56,095 bases of DNA from an uncultured Desulfovibrio sp. (GCF_949282365.1 NZ_CASDOY010000009.1:1-56095); one strand, 5' to 3'. Numbered from the stretch's first letter, positions 24,197 through 32,732 are shown. Notes: a model not told the origin generated them from the letters alone. Made by a program: numbers and translations.

Positions 24197-25306
24197 TCAG
24201 GCAAGCAGCTCCATGAGCGCCGCGAATTTCCACACGGTGGGTGTCCTGCCCTTGCCTGGCGCTGCTTTTGTAATGACACCGGCTTGTTCCAGCTTGTTCA
24301 GGATGTGGGCCGTTCCCTGTCGCGTCAGGGAATTCCCGGAATGCCGTTGCAGATCGGGCTGGGTGAACAAGGGCTTGGCAAACATATAGTCCAGGATCTG
24401 CACGGCGGTGGCTGAGCCGGTTATGGCAGGAAAACTGTTCTTTGACTGTTCATAGAGGTCGTTCATGGCGGTGAGGAGGGATTTGTTGTGCCTGCTGCGG
24501 AGGACGACAGCGTCAAGGAAAAATTCTATCCATCCTTTCCAGTCCCCTTGGCTGGAGATGTTTCCAAGCGCTGTGTAGTATGCCGCGCGATGCTCCTGAA
24601 GATGGGCACTCATATAGAAGCAGGGCTTTGCCAGCATCTTTTTTGCCGCAAGCAGCAAGGTGATGAGCAGGCGCCCCATCCTGCCGTTGCCGTCACAGAA
24701 CGGATGGATCATCTCGAACTGGGCATGCATGACGGCGGCCTGGATCAGAGGATCCATATCGTTGCGATGCAGGAAGGCTTCCCAGTTTTCCAGCAGGTCT
24801 GGCACATGGACCGGATCGGGAGGGATGTAGGTAGCCGTGTCGGGCGTCGAGCCGGGGCGGCCTATGTGGACCTGGACGGTGCGCCATTGGCCGGGCCTTT
24901 TTTTTTCTCCCCGGGCACCAGAAAGAAGAAGCGCATGCAGGGCCTTGATCAGGGACAGGTCCAGCGCCCGTCCGTCGGCTATGGCCTGGAGCCCGGCTTC
25001 TGTGGCTTCCTTGTAGTTGATGACTTCCCGTACGTCATCCTGCCGTTCACGGGGGACGACGACACCGGCGTTTTCGCCCAGGATCTCATCGAATGTCGTG
25101 ACCGTGCCTTCGATGACGTTGGAACTCCGGGCTTCCTGCAGAAGCCAGGTGAGCCAGAAAAGATCAGCTTTGGCAGAGGCTTGCATCATGCCATTGAGCT
25201 CGGCAAGCGCCGAAACGGCCTGGAATTCCAGCATGCCGAAGCTCCCCCACGCGTCTTCGTCAGGCGTCAGGGGCAGGAAAGGGGGCAGATACGGCGTCAG
25301 GGACAT
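24197..25306 (-). CDS. fic: Fic-domain protein (AMPylator type) with C-terminal winged helix
   Basis: A 369-residue protein. The N-terminal Fic_N region ends in the inhibitory motif SNVIEG (Ser62...Glu66-Gly67), which blocks ATP binding until relieved (class II Fic). The catalytic loop HPFCDGNGRMGR (about 201-212) is complete, with His201 as base, so nucleotide transfer (usually AMP) to target hydroxyls is likely. The C-terminal ~70 residues (FTQPDLQRHSGNSLTRQGTAHILNKLEQAGVI) form a winged helix, suggesting DNA binding or autoregulation. AAAGGA abuts ATG 25312 but is six bases from ATG 25306, so the latter is preferred. Direct repeats flank it. No partner antitoxin gene is visible. Confidence 0.85.
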   Translation of the reverse strand: MSLTPYLPPFLPLTPDEDAWGSFGMLEFQAVSALAELNGMMQASAKADLFWLTWLLQEARSSNVIEGTVTTFDEILGENAGVVVPRERQDDVREVINYKEATEAGLQAIADGRALDLSLIKALHALLLSGARGEKKRPGQWRTVQVHIGRPGSTPDTATYIPPDPVHVPDLLENWEAFLHRNDMDPLIQAAVMHAQFEMIHPFCDGNGRMGRLLITLLLAAKKMLAKPCFYMSAHLQEHRAAYYTALGNISSQGDWKGWIEFFLDAVVLRSRHNKSLLTAMNDLYEQSKNSFPAITGSATAVQILDYMFAKPLFTQPDLQRHSGNSLTRQGTAHILNKLEQAGVITKAAPGKGRTPTVWKFAALMELLA

Positions 25307-25330
25307 ATGCATTCCTTTGCCGGCAGAGGC

Positions 25331-25406
25331 GTTGTGTCCAATGGAAGTTCCTCAACGCAGGATATCCGCATTTGTGTCAAATAAAAAGTTGTTTGTTTGA
25401 CACAAA
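25331..25406. promoter_or_regulatory. Perfect 11-bp dyad plus extra half-site upstream of fic
   Basis: TTTGTGTCAAA (25371-25381) and TTTGACACAAA (25396-25406) form a perfect inverted repeat with a 14-bp spacer. A third related half-site GTTGTGTCCAA (25331-25341, 9 of 11 matching) lies nearer the gene. The region is AT-rich against its surroundings and includes a TTGACA-like hexamer on the minus strand. It is most likely the fic promoter/operator, perhaps bound by the Fic winged helix itself. Confidence 0.6.
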
Positions 25407-25506
25407 AAAAGTCTGCCCAGGCCCGGGCGGAGGAAGGGCCCCGTGCCGTTCGCCGGGCTGCGCTGGGATGCGGATGTTTGTTGTCACAGATGTTTTTCAG
25501 AAACAG

Positions 25507-25703
25507 CAAAGGACGCCGCGATGGCGTCCTTGGTCGTGCTCTCCCGGAAGGGGGGAAGGTTCGGAAAGTCGTTCAAGGGGAAAGCGTCAGAAGGCACGGC
25601 AATGGCCCTGTCCGTTCCGCCCCTGGAGGCGCGGCGGCGACGGGGACCTGTGTCCATAGCCGGAAAAGTGTTTCGGCAGAGGGGCCGGGGGAGGGGCCGC
25701 TGG
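25507..25703. repeat. ~197-bp direct repeat, copy 2 (flanks fic)
   Basis: Same-orientation copy of 23911-24108, lying between the fic control region and the stop of the HMA-like gene. It lacks a 5-bp segment present in copy 1 and carries a 3-bp insertion near its start. The leading hairpin is conserved. Confidence 0.9.
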
Positions 25704-25734
25704 TCAGCACAAGGTCCCTCCCCCGGATATCCCG

Positions 25735-26031
25735 TCATTTCTGCAGCCGCGGCATTTCTCCTGCCCGGCCGCGCGCGGCATCATCCAGCCAGCGGGCCCA
25801 GCGGCAGCCGATCTCGATGAGCCTGTCCTGCGGCAGCCGGGCACTGTCGTAGAGGATGAGGGCCGAACCGCTCAGGAGGTTGAGCTCGATGTCCCGCACG
25901 CCGTCCACGCCCAGCAGGGCCGTACGGGCCGCGGCGGCGATGGCCCCGTCGCGCAGGGCGGGATGCCGGACGCGCACGCGGCCGTCCATGAAGCTGCGGA
26001 CATATTTCACGAAGCGCAGGCTGTCGAGCAT
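25735..26031 (-). CDS. Small HMA-like (DUF) protein partnered with P1B ATPase
   Basis: A 98-residue protein. Its ferredoxin-like beta-alpha-beta pattern (RVRVRHPALRDGAIAAAARTALLGVDGVRDIELNLLSGSALILYD) resembles a heavy-metal-associated domain without the CxxC metal-binding cysteines. ATG 26031 overlaps the ATPase stop (ATGA), so it is translationally coupled. The ATPase's own N-terminus has a similar pattern (GVRVNPRVPSVLVLY). The two may act together in metal handling or regulation of the pump. The family name is uncertain. Confidence 0.65.
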   Translation of the reverse strand: MLDSLRFVKYVRSFMDGRVRVRHPALRDGAIAAAARTALLGVDGVRDIELNLLSGSALILYDSARLPQDRLIEIGCRWARWLDDAARGRAGEMPRLQK

Positions 26032-28202
26032 CAGGCGGCCTCCAGTTGGCGGGCGTGCCGGCCGGGCAGCTGCGGCCGCATGGCGTTGAGGGTCACGCCC
26101 AGGGTGGTCAGGTTGTGCAGCAGGGCCGAGAGGCCGGGCGTCAGGATCATGAACAGGCCCCCGGCCAGGAACAGGCTGTTGAGCAGCATGGTGGCGGCGA
26201 AGTTGACGTGGATGCGCCGCAGGGTGGCCCTGCCCAGCAGCCGGGCCGTGATGAGCCCGTTGAGGTCCGGCCGGGTGAGCAGCACGTTGGCCACTTCCCG
26301 GGCCAGGTCGGCGCCGTCGCACATGGCCACGCCCACATGGGAGGCGGACAGGGCGGGGGCGTCGTTGATGCCGTCGCCCACCATGAGCACCTTGCAGCCC
26401 TGGGCGGAGAGCTCGGCGATGACCTGGGCCTTGTCGGCGGGCAGGACCTGCGAGCGGTATTCCCTGAGCCCCAGCTTGCCGGCCACGGCGCGGGCGGTGC
26501 GTTCGTCGTCGCCGGTGAGCATGAGGATGCGGCGGAAGCCCAGTTCCTCCAGCTGCCTGAGCACCTGCGGGCATTCGGGCCGCAGGGGGTCCTCGATGGC
26601 CAGGAAGCCGGCCAGCCGGCCGTCGATGGCCAGATAGAGCAGGGAGCGCCCCAGCTGCGCCTGGGCGTCGATCTCCGCCGCGAGAGGGGAGAGGTCGATG
26701 CCCTCGTCGTATTCGATGTAGTGGCGGCTGCCCACACGCACGGACTTGCCGTGGAGGGTGGAGGCGATGCCGTGGGCCACCACATATTCCACCTGGGCAT
26801 GTTCTTCCTCATGCTGCAGGCCTTCTTCCTGGGCGCAGCGGACCACGGCCCGGGCCACGGGATGGGGGAAGTGCTCCTCAAGGCAGGCCGAGAGGCGCAG
26901 GACCTCGTCCCGCTCGTGGCCCGCGGCGGGGACGACCTCCACCACCCGGGGGCTGGCATTGGTGAGGGTGCCGGTCTTGTCGAAGACCACGGTATCGGCT
27001 TCGGAAAGGGCTTCGAGGAAGCGCCCGCCCTTGATGACCACACCGTGGCGCGCACCTTCGCGCATGGCGGCCAGCACGGCCAGGGGCGTGGCAAGGCGCA
27101 GAGCGCAGGAATAGTCCACCAGCAGCACGGATGCCGCCCGCAGGGGATTGCGGGTGACGAGCCAGACCAGGCCCGCCAGGGCGAAGGTGAAGGGCACGGC
27201 CATGTCGGCCATGCGTTCGAACTTGCCCTGGATGCCGGCCTTGAGGGCCTCGGATTCTTCGATGAAGCGCACCACCTGCTTGAGGCGGGTGCCGTCGCCC
27301 ACATGGGTGGCGCGGATGACGAGGTGTCCCTGCTCCACCACCGTGCCCGAATAGACGGCCGCACCCCTGCTGCGGGGCACGCCCAGGGGCTCGCCGGTCA
27401 TGCTGGCCTGGTTGACCACGGCCTCGCCGTCCTCGACGATGCCGTCCACGGGGATGGAGCCGCCGTCGCGCACCACCACCAGATCGCCTTCGCGCACGTC
27501 GGAGAGCGGCACGCTGGTCTCCACGCCGTCGGCCAGGACCCAGACGCTGTCCACATTGAGGGCCAGGCTTTCGGTCAGGCTGTCCATGGAGCGGCGACGG
27601 GTCCAGTATTCCAGGGCCTCGCCCAGTCCCAGCAGCAGGGTCAGCACGGTGACGGTACGGAAGTCGCGCCGCAGCAGCGAGACGCCGATGGCCGCGGCAT
27701 CCAATACGTCAACGTTCAGTCTGCCCCTGAGGAGCGAGGCGAGGCCCTTCCGCAAAAAGGGCAGGGCCCCCATGACGCTGCTGGCCACGCGCAGCTTGAA
27801 GGGCAGGAAGGGGCGCACGAAAAGGAAACGCAGCAGCGGGCCGAAGCCGTGGGCTGCCGCGTCCTCACCGTCAGGCATTGCCGTGTCCTTGCCGGGACCG
27901 CGCCGGGCGAGGCTGTTTTCCAGTTCCTGGGTCAGCGTGGCAAGGACGCCGCCGTCGTTGAGGGCCGGGGCGTCCTGCGCGGCCAGGGAACGGAGCACTT
28001 CCTGCCGGGCCTGCGCATGACGGTAGAGCACGAGCACGCTGGGCACGCGCGGATTGACCCGCACGCCTTCCACGCCCTCGACGGCATCCAGGGTATCGGC
28101 CAGGATCTCGGCCTGGGCCTGCGTCATGGGGCGGCAGGCACGCGCACGCAGCCGTCCGGCCCCGTTGGAGCAGGTCAGTTCATGAACCAGAAAGAAGCGC
28201 AT
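26031..28202 (-). CDS. P1B-type metal-transporting ATPase with Ser-Cys-Ala TM4 motif
   Basis: A 723-residue ATP-driven cation pump of the inner membrane. An HMA-like domain lacking CxxC occupies about 1-70. The actuator loop has SMTGEP (268-272). The phosphorylation site is Asp408 in DKTGTLT, the P1B His-Pro is in EEHFPHPVARAVV, and the hinge motif is GDGINDAPALSAS. The TM4 ion-site motif reads DYSCALRL (363-370), so the usual Cys-Pro-Cys or Ser-Pro-Cys is Ser-Cys-Ala with no proline. I recall a clade with this feature, but its metal is not settled. Context with FeoA points to iron or manganese. The operon is feoA, small membrane-anchored protein, ATPase, HMA-like protein. Confidence 0.88.
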   Translation of the reverse strand: MRFFLVHELTCSNGAGRLRARACRPMTQAQAEILADTLDAVEGVEGVRVNPRVPSVLVLYRHAQARQEVLRSLAAQDAPALNDGGVLATLTQELENSLARRGPGKDTAMPDGEDAAAHGFGPLLRFLFVRPFLPFKLRVASSVMGALPFLRKGLASLLRGRLNVDVLDAAAIGVSLLRRDFRTVTVLTLLLGLGEALEYWTRRRSMDSLTESLALNVDSVWVLADGVETSVPLSDVREGDLVVVRDGGSIPVDGIVEDGEAVVNQASMTGEPLGVPRSRGAAVYSGTVVEQGHLVIRATHVGDGTRLKQVVRFIEESEALKAGIQGKFERMADMAVPFTFALAGLVWLVTRNPLRAASVLLVDYSCALRLATPLAVLAAMREGARHGVVIKGGRFLEALSEADTVVFDKTGTLTNASPRVVEVVPAAGHERDEVLRLSACLEEHFPHPVARAVVRCAQEEGLQHEEEHAQVEYVVAHGIASTLHGKSVRVGSRHYIEYDEGIDLSPLAAEIDAQAQLGRSLLYLAIDGRLAGFLAIEDPLRPECPQVLRQLEELGFRRILMLTGDDERTARAVAGKLGLREYRSQVLPADKAQVIAELSAQGCKVLMVGDGINDAPALSASHVGVAMCDGADLAREVANVLLTRPDLNGLITARLLGRATLRRIHVNFAATMLLNSLFLAGGLFMILTPGLSALLHNLTTLGVTLNAMRPQLPGRHARQLEAA

Positions 28203-28216
28203 GCGCGTGCCCCCTG

Positions 28217-28471
28217 TCAGGCCTGGGGCTCCGCCATCTCGGCCTTGCGCTTGTCGGCGGCCTGGCGGGCCTCGGCCGCCAGATCTTCCATATCTTCCTT
28301 GACGGCTTCCACCTTGCTCATGATGGCGTCCTTCATGTCCATGCCGCGGCTCACCAGATCGGTGGCCAGGGGCTTGAGATCGAGCTTGCCGCGCGTGACG
28401 GCCACGGTGCCCACGACGCCCAGTGCCAGACCGCCCAGGAAAAAGAGACCGTATTTCAAACCGTTGTTCAT
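28217..28471 (-). CDS. Small membrane-anchored protein (DUF5132/YtxH-like)
   Basis: An 84-residue protein with an N-terminal hydrophobic Gly-rich helix (LKYGLFFLGGLALGVVGTVAV, about 5-25) and a charged helical tail (about 40-80) rich in Lys, Glu, Asp and Ala. It resembles the DUF5132/YtxH type and sits 14 bp before the P1B ATPase gene, which suggests it is an accessory subunit of the pump. The function is otherwise unknown. A usable ribosome site (GGAGG) precedes ATG 28471. Confidence 0.6.
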   Translation of the reverse strand: MNNGLKYGLFFLGGLALGVVGTVAVTRGKLDLKPLATDLVSRGMDMKDAIMSKVEAVKEDMEDLAAEARQAADKRKAEMAEPQA

Positions 28472-28571
28472 GCTTGTGCCTCCGTTTGCACAGGTAAAAG
28501 GATACAGAGGACCATCCGGGCCATATACCGGCATGGCCCGGACAGCGGAAAAAAGCATGGGGAGAAGGGGA

Positions 28572-28811
28572 CTAGTTGGAGACGTCGACAGTGATGTGAT
28601 CGGCTTCGCTGTTGCGCAGGGTGACGGTGACGCCGGAAAGGCGCAGCGCAACGGGGTCCTTGAGGGGGGCGCGGCCCACGATGGAGACCGTGGTCCCGGG
28701 GATCAGGCCCATGTCCCGGATACGGCGGCCCATTTCTCCCAGGGCTTCCACCGTGGCGATCTTGCCGCTCTGGCCGATCTGCATCTGACGAAGGCTGATG
28801 ATGTCGCTCAT
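28572..28811 (-). CDS. feoA: FeoA-domain protein
   Basis: A 79-residue SH3-like protein with the FeoA core: SLRQMQIGQSGKIATVEA, then MGRRIRDMGLIPGTTVSIVGRAPLKDPVALRLSGVTVTLRNSEADHITV. FeoA normally assists the FeoB ferrous-iron transporter, but no feoB lies next to it. Instead it heads an operon with a P1B-type ATPase, so it may modulate that pump or be a Feo-independent iron-linked module. Its start faces a divergent promoter region. Confidence 0.88.
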   Translation of the reverse strand: MSDIISLRQMQIGQSGKIATVEALGEMGRRIRDMGLIPGTTVSIVGRAPLKDPVALRLSGVTVTLRNSEADHITVDVSN

Positions 28812-29067
28812 GATCTTCTCCTTGTGCTGGTACGGAGCCCGGAGCAGGAACCGGCATACCTGCGCAGTGCGATCCGGCCGGGACGATCCCGACCGGGCTT
28901 GGGGGGCGGCTGATCCGGCATGTCGAGCCACTACTCCGGGCTTGCAAAGAAGCATGGCGTAAACTAGGATGGGTGTCAAGAAAAAAGAAAACCATTTTCG
29001 TTTTCTTCGTGTCCAGGGACAGAAATTTTTTCTGTTTTCTTTTGAACCGCTTACCCCAGGAGTTGTC
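28812..29067. promoter_or_regulatory. Divergent control region with two AT-rich palindromes
   Basis: The region between feoA and the divergent small gene contains AAGAAAAC-N7-GTTTTCTT (28985-29007) and ACAGAAA-TTT-TTTCTGT (29019-29035), within an AT-rich island of about 28975-29050. They are plausible sites for a metal-responsive regulator. Neither is a clean match to the classical Fur box. Confidence 0.5.
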
Positions 29068-29289
29068 ATGGAAACACTCTGCACCGCCACTGGCCCGTCA
29101 CGTCCCGCCGTACGCACCGCCCCCGGGAAAACGGGGAGCCGCAAGCTGGCCATGCGCGTCATGCTGGGCGCGCTGGCCGCGTCCGTGGCGCTGGGCTTCG
29201 CCGGCAACAAAACGGCCCATGTGCTGACCGGGGCCGTGTTCGGCGTGCTGCTGGCCGACCACGTCTGGAAACGCCGCAAGGCGCTCTAA
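29068..29289 (+). CDS. Small membrane protein divergent from the feoA operon
   Basis: A 73-residue protein. A polar N-terminus (about 1-27) precedes a small-residue-rich hydrophobic segment (AMRVMLGALAASVALGFAGNKTAHVLTGAVFGVLLADHVW) with one or two membrane helices, and it ends RRKAL. I recall similar short proteins beside P1B ATPases of this kind, but cannot name a function. CAGGAG lies before ATG 29068. It shares the divergent control region with feoA and is followed nine bases later by another small membrane protein. Confidence 0.6.
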   Translation: METLCTATGPSRPAVRTAPGKTGSRKLAMRVMLGALAASVALGFAGNKTAHVLTGAVFGVLLADHVWKRRKAL

Positions 29290-29298
29290 GGGGACGGC

Positions 29299-29586
29299 AT
29301 GGAACGTGCGTCCGTAGAGGAGAACGCCCGGGCGGCCGCCCGGGACAGCGGTTGGCAGCCGCGGCTGGCCCGCGCCCTGCGCTGCCTGGCCCTGTGGAGC
29401 ACGGGCCTGCTGGCCGCCCTGACGGCCGTGCTGGCGCTGGCGCAGATTGTCTGCCTGGCGCTCTGCCTGCTGGCCTTGACAGCGCTGGCGCTCTGCTTCC
29501 TGATGGCCTCCTGTCCCCAAGAATGCCGCCAGTTCTGGCGCATGCTGCGGGAGGAGCGGGCGGAGGGACGCGGCCGGGACGCCTGA
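29299..29586 (+). CDS. Small membrane protein of unknown function
   Basis: A 95-residue protein with a hydrophilic N-terminus (about 1-27), two adjacent membrane helices (about 30-70, rich in Leu and Ala with several Cys) and a charged C-terminus (RQFWRMLREERAEGRG). It starts nine bases after the preceding small gene, so they are co-transcribed. No family was recognised. Position suggests a part in the same metal-related module. Confidence 0.55.
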   Translation: MERASVEENARAAARDSGWQPRLARALRCLALWSTGLLAALTAVLALAQIVCLALCLLALTALALCFLMASCPQECRQFWRMLREERAEGRGRDA

Positions 29587-29850
29587 TGCGGCCAGACGGC
29601 TGACGTGCCAGACGACTGGTGCGGCGGACGACCGATGTCCGGGGCGGCGGCTGTGAACTGGGGGGCGCGCCGTCCCGGCAGTCCCCTCTCCCGTGCGTTG
29701 GTCCCCGTACGGACGGATCTGGCCCGTGCGCAGCAGCACGAGCGCCCGGGACGGGGCTGCCCGCTCCCGCGCGGAGGGAACTTCCCGTACTGGAGAACGT
29801 GGAAGGACGCAGACGCGCTGTCCGCTCCCGAGCGGAGAGGCCAGACGTGC
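29587..29850. other. Gene-free gap between convergent transcripts
   Basis: GC-rich spacer with no gene. With the terminator that follows, it separates the plus-strand small membrane genes from the minus-strand acs gene. Confidence 0.5.
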
Positions 29851-29883
29851 AAAAAAAGACCACCCGCCGTGGCGGGTGGTCTT
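29851..29883 (-). terminator. Rho-independent terminator of acs
   Basis: A perfect 13-bp stem AAGACCACCCGCC/GGCGGGTGGTCTT with a short loop. On the minus strand a T-run follows. It lies 26 bp past the acs stop. Confidence 0.92.
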
Positions 29884-29908
29884 GCTGTTTCAGGTACGGG
29901 ACAGGGGA

Positions 29909-31951
29909 CTATTCCTTGGGCTGGTCCTCTTCGGGCAGGCTGGCGGTCTCATGCTGGCCCTGCAGCAGGTTGCGGTGGCCGGTGATGATGGGATCCAGCA
30001 CGTCGGGCTTGGCCAGGGCCGTGGTATCGCCCAGGTCGTCATAGACGTTGCCCGCGATCTTGCGCAGCATGCGGCGGATGACCTTGCCCGAGCAGGTCTT
30101 GGGCATGGCTTCCACGAACTGGATGTATTCGGGCGAAGCCAGGGCGCCGATATCGCGGCGCACGGTGTCGCGCAGCTTCTTGCGCACGTCGTCGCTCCAG
30201 GGCACTTCGTCGCGCGTGACCACATAGGCGTAGATGCCTTCGCCCTTGAGGGCGTGGGGCATGGGCACCACGGCCGCTTCCGCCACTTCGGGGCAGGAGG
30301 CCAGCACGGCCTCGATCTCGGCCGTGGAGAGGCGGTGGCCGGAAACGTTGATGGAATCGTCCACGCGGCCCAGGATCCAGAAGTAGCCGTCCTCGTCCAC
30401 TTCCGCACCGTCGCCGGATTCGTAGCAGCCGAAGCGCGAGAAATAGGACTGGTACTTTTCCTCGTCGTTGTACACGCCCTGCATCATGCCGGGCCAGGGC
30501 TTGCGGATGACCAGGTGGCCGCTGCGGGCGGAGCCGTCGCTGTCTTCCTCGTCGCGGGTGGCGCTGCCGCCCATGACCGCGGCGTCGATGCCGGGCAGGG
30601 GCCGGGAGGCGGAGCCGGGCTTGAGCTTGGTGGCGTAGGGCAGGGGGCTGATCATGGCGCCGCCGGTCTCGGTCTGCCACCAGGTGTCCACGATGGGCAG
30701 GTCGCCGGCGCCGATGTACTTGTGGTACCAGTGCCAGGCTTCGGGGTTGATGGGTTCGCCCACGGACCCCAGGATGCGCAGGGTGCGCAGGTCATAGCGT
30801 TCGGCCCAGGCTTCGCCCAGGCGCATGAGGGAACGGATGACCGTGGGCGCGGTGTAGAGGATGTTGACGCGGAATTTTTCCACGATGCGCCAGTAGCGGT
30901 CGGGCTTGGGCCAGGTGGGCACGCCCTCGAACATCACCGCCGTGGCGCCCAGGGCCAGGGGGCCGTACACGCCGTAGGTATGGCCGGTGATCCAGCCCAT
31001 GTCGGCCGTACACCAGTACACGTCGTCGTCGCGCATGTCGAAGACCCATTGCGTGGTATGCGCCGCGTAGGTCAGGTAGCCGCCCGTGGAATGCATGATG
31101 CCCGTGGGCTTGCCGGTGCTGCCGCTGGTGTGCAGCAGGAAGAGGGTGTCGTTGGAATCCATGGGCTCGCAGGGGAAGTCCACGTCCAGGGTGAAGTCCT
31201 CGATGAGGTCATGCCACCAGATGTCGCGGTTGGCGGTCATCTTCACGTCGTAGAGGTCGGCGTGGTTGACCACCACCACATGGGCCACGGAGGGGCACTT
31301 TTCCAGGATGGGGTCCAGATTGGCCTTGAGGGGCTTGATCTTGCCGGCGCGGATGGCGGCGTCGGCGGTGATGACCACCTTGGCCTTGGAGCCCTGGATA
31401 CGGCTGCGCACGCCGCCTTCGGCATAGCCGGAGAAGATGGCCGTATGGATGGCCCCGATGCGGGCGCAGGCCAGCATGGCGATGACCAGCTCGGGGATCA
31501 TGGGCATGTAGAGGGCCACGCGGTCGCCCTTGTTGATGTGCAGGGAGCTCAGGGCGTGGGCCACGCGGCAGACCTCGGTATAGAGCATCTGGTAGGTGAA
31601 GCAGCGCACGTCCATTTCCTTTTCGCCCTGCCAGATGAGGGCGGCCTTGTTGCGGCGGCCGGAAATGAGGTGGCGGTCGATGCAGTTGAACGCGGCGTTG
31701 AGCTTGGCGCCGGTGAACCATCTGTACTTGTGGCGTGCCTCGTCGGCTTCCAGTACCTTGTCCCAGCGTTTGAACCAGTGGATCAGCTGCGATGCGCGTG
31801 CACCCCAGAAGTCACTGGGATCTTCCAGAGCTCGCCGGCAGATGGCGTCTGCTTCGTCCTGGCCGCAGATCCACGCGGACGACTTGCCGTGCTCGGGGGG
31901 GAGGTAGCTACGCTTCTCGGTTAAGAGAGTGGTAATCCGTTCCTGGGACAT
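29909..31951 (-). CDS. acs: Acetyl-CoA synthetase
   Basis: A 680-residue AMP-forming enzyme that converts acetate, ATP and CoA to acetyl-CoA. Signatures: the P-loop-like LLHTSGSTGKPTGIMHSTGGY, WWQTETGG (adenine/acetate site), ESGDGAEVDEDGYFWILGRVDDSINVSGHRL (hinge and core motif) and the C-terminal catalytic lysine at Lys623. That lysine lies in PKTCSGKVIRRML, where the usual sequence is PKTRSGK; Arg is replaced by Cys620. The enzyme is otherwise full length. In sulfate reducers it serves acetate activation or recycling. It is transcribed alone, with an AT-rich upstream region and a strong terminator. Confidence 0.95.
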   Translation of the reverse strand: MSQERITTLLTEKRSYLPPEHGKSSAWICGQDEADAICRRALEDPSDFWGARASQLIHWFKRWDKVLEADEARHKYRWFTGAKLNAAFNCIDRHLISGRRNKAALIWQGEKEMDVRCFTYQMLYTEVCRVAHALSSLHINKGDRVALYMPMIPELVIAMLACARIGAIHTAIFSGYAEGGVRSRIQGSKAKVVITADAAIRAGKIKPLKANLDPILEKCPSVAHVVVVNHADLYDVKMTANRDIWWHDLIEDFTLDVDFPCEPMDSNDTLFLLHTSGSTGKPTGIMHSTGGYLTYAAHTTQWVFDMRDDDVYWCTADMGWITGHTYGVYGPLALGATAVMFEGVPTWPKPDRYWRIVEKFRVNILYTAPTVIRSLMRLGEAWAERYDLRTLRILGSVGEPINPEAWHWYHKYIGAGDLPIVDTWWQTETGGAMISPLPYATKLKPGSASRPLPGIDAAVMGGSATRDEEDSDGSARSGHLVIRKPWPGMMQGVYNDEEKYQSYFSRFGCYESGDGAEVDEDGYFWILGRVDDSINVSGHRLSTAEIEAVLASCPEVAEAAVVPMPHALKGEGIYAYVVTRDEVPWSDDVRKKLRDTVRRDIGALASPEYIQFVEAMPKTCSGKVIRRMLRKIAGNVYDDLGDTTALAKPDVLDPIITGHRNLLQGQHETASLPEEDQPKE

Positions 31952-32732
31952 GATGGCAACTCCGTAAGCTTAAAACTGTAAACAGAAGTGGAAAATCATC
32001 CATGGTACGGGGGTAAAGGGATTTTTTACGGCCGTCAAGGGCTCGGAAACTGTTTGTGCTACCAGTCATTGCGGGGAAAAAAAGGACAAGGAGGGGAGTG
32101 GAAGGCGGCAAAGCCGCAGCAGACGGCAATGTGCATGGCTCGCGTGATAGTGAAACAAAGCACAAGCTGCGTCAAATTTTTATGAAATTTTTTTTGAGAT
32201 TTTTGCATGCCCCGGCCAAAAGGGGCCCATGCGCCGCACAGGGCGCGAAACAGGCCGCACGCCGGCGCGGGCGCCCGCGGTCCTGCGCCGGAGCTGGGCA
32301 TGTGCTGGCCGCCGGAGCGCGGATGCGGCGGGAGGCGCCTGACAGGACAAATGCTTTTGCGCGGTCAAACCTGCGGTGCCGCCGGAGCGCGCGGCGACAG
32401 GGCTCCCGGGCGGGACACAGGCCGGCCGCCCATATAGGCCGGGGCGGAGGCCGCTATGTGCGTATGGGGCAGCCGAGCCGGACCACAGACGGGCCCCTTT
32501 TTCCCAGCCCGCAGCGGGCCGGAGCGCGCCTTCCCGGGAGCGGTCGCGCCGGAGGCAAGGAGACGGACGATGAGCGGCGGACGTTCGTCCGCTGTGGAGG
32601 GGGGACAGCGCGGACACTGCATCGCGCCGCCGGGCGGGGCAGGCCGCTTTCCCGGGCTGCAGGCAGGCGGATGCTGACCGCCGCCCCGGTGTCGCCCCGC
32701 TGCTGCCGGTACGCCTTCCAGAGCCGGCCCAC
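31952..32732. other. Long gap between acs and maf
   Basis: About 780 bp without a credible gene. The acs-proximal 250 bp (31952-32200) is relatively AT-rich and should hold the acs promoter. The rest is very GC-rich, with frames that look like composition artefacts. Confidence 0.6.

Noticed and set aside
24056..24415. Short plus-strand frames over the direct repeat and fic 3' end
   Set aside because: They span repeat sequence and the antisense of fic, and differ between the two repeat copies because of indels.
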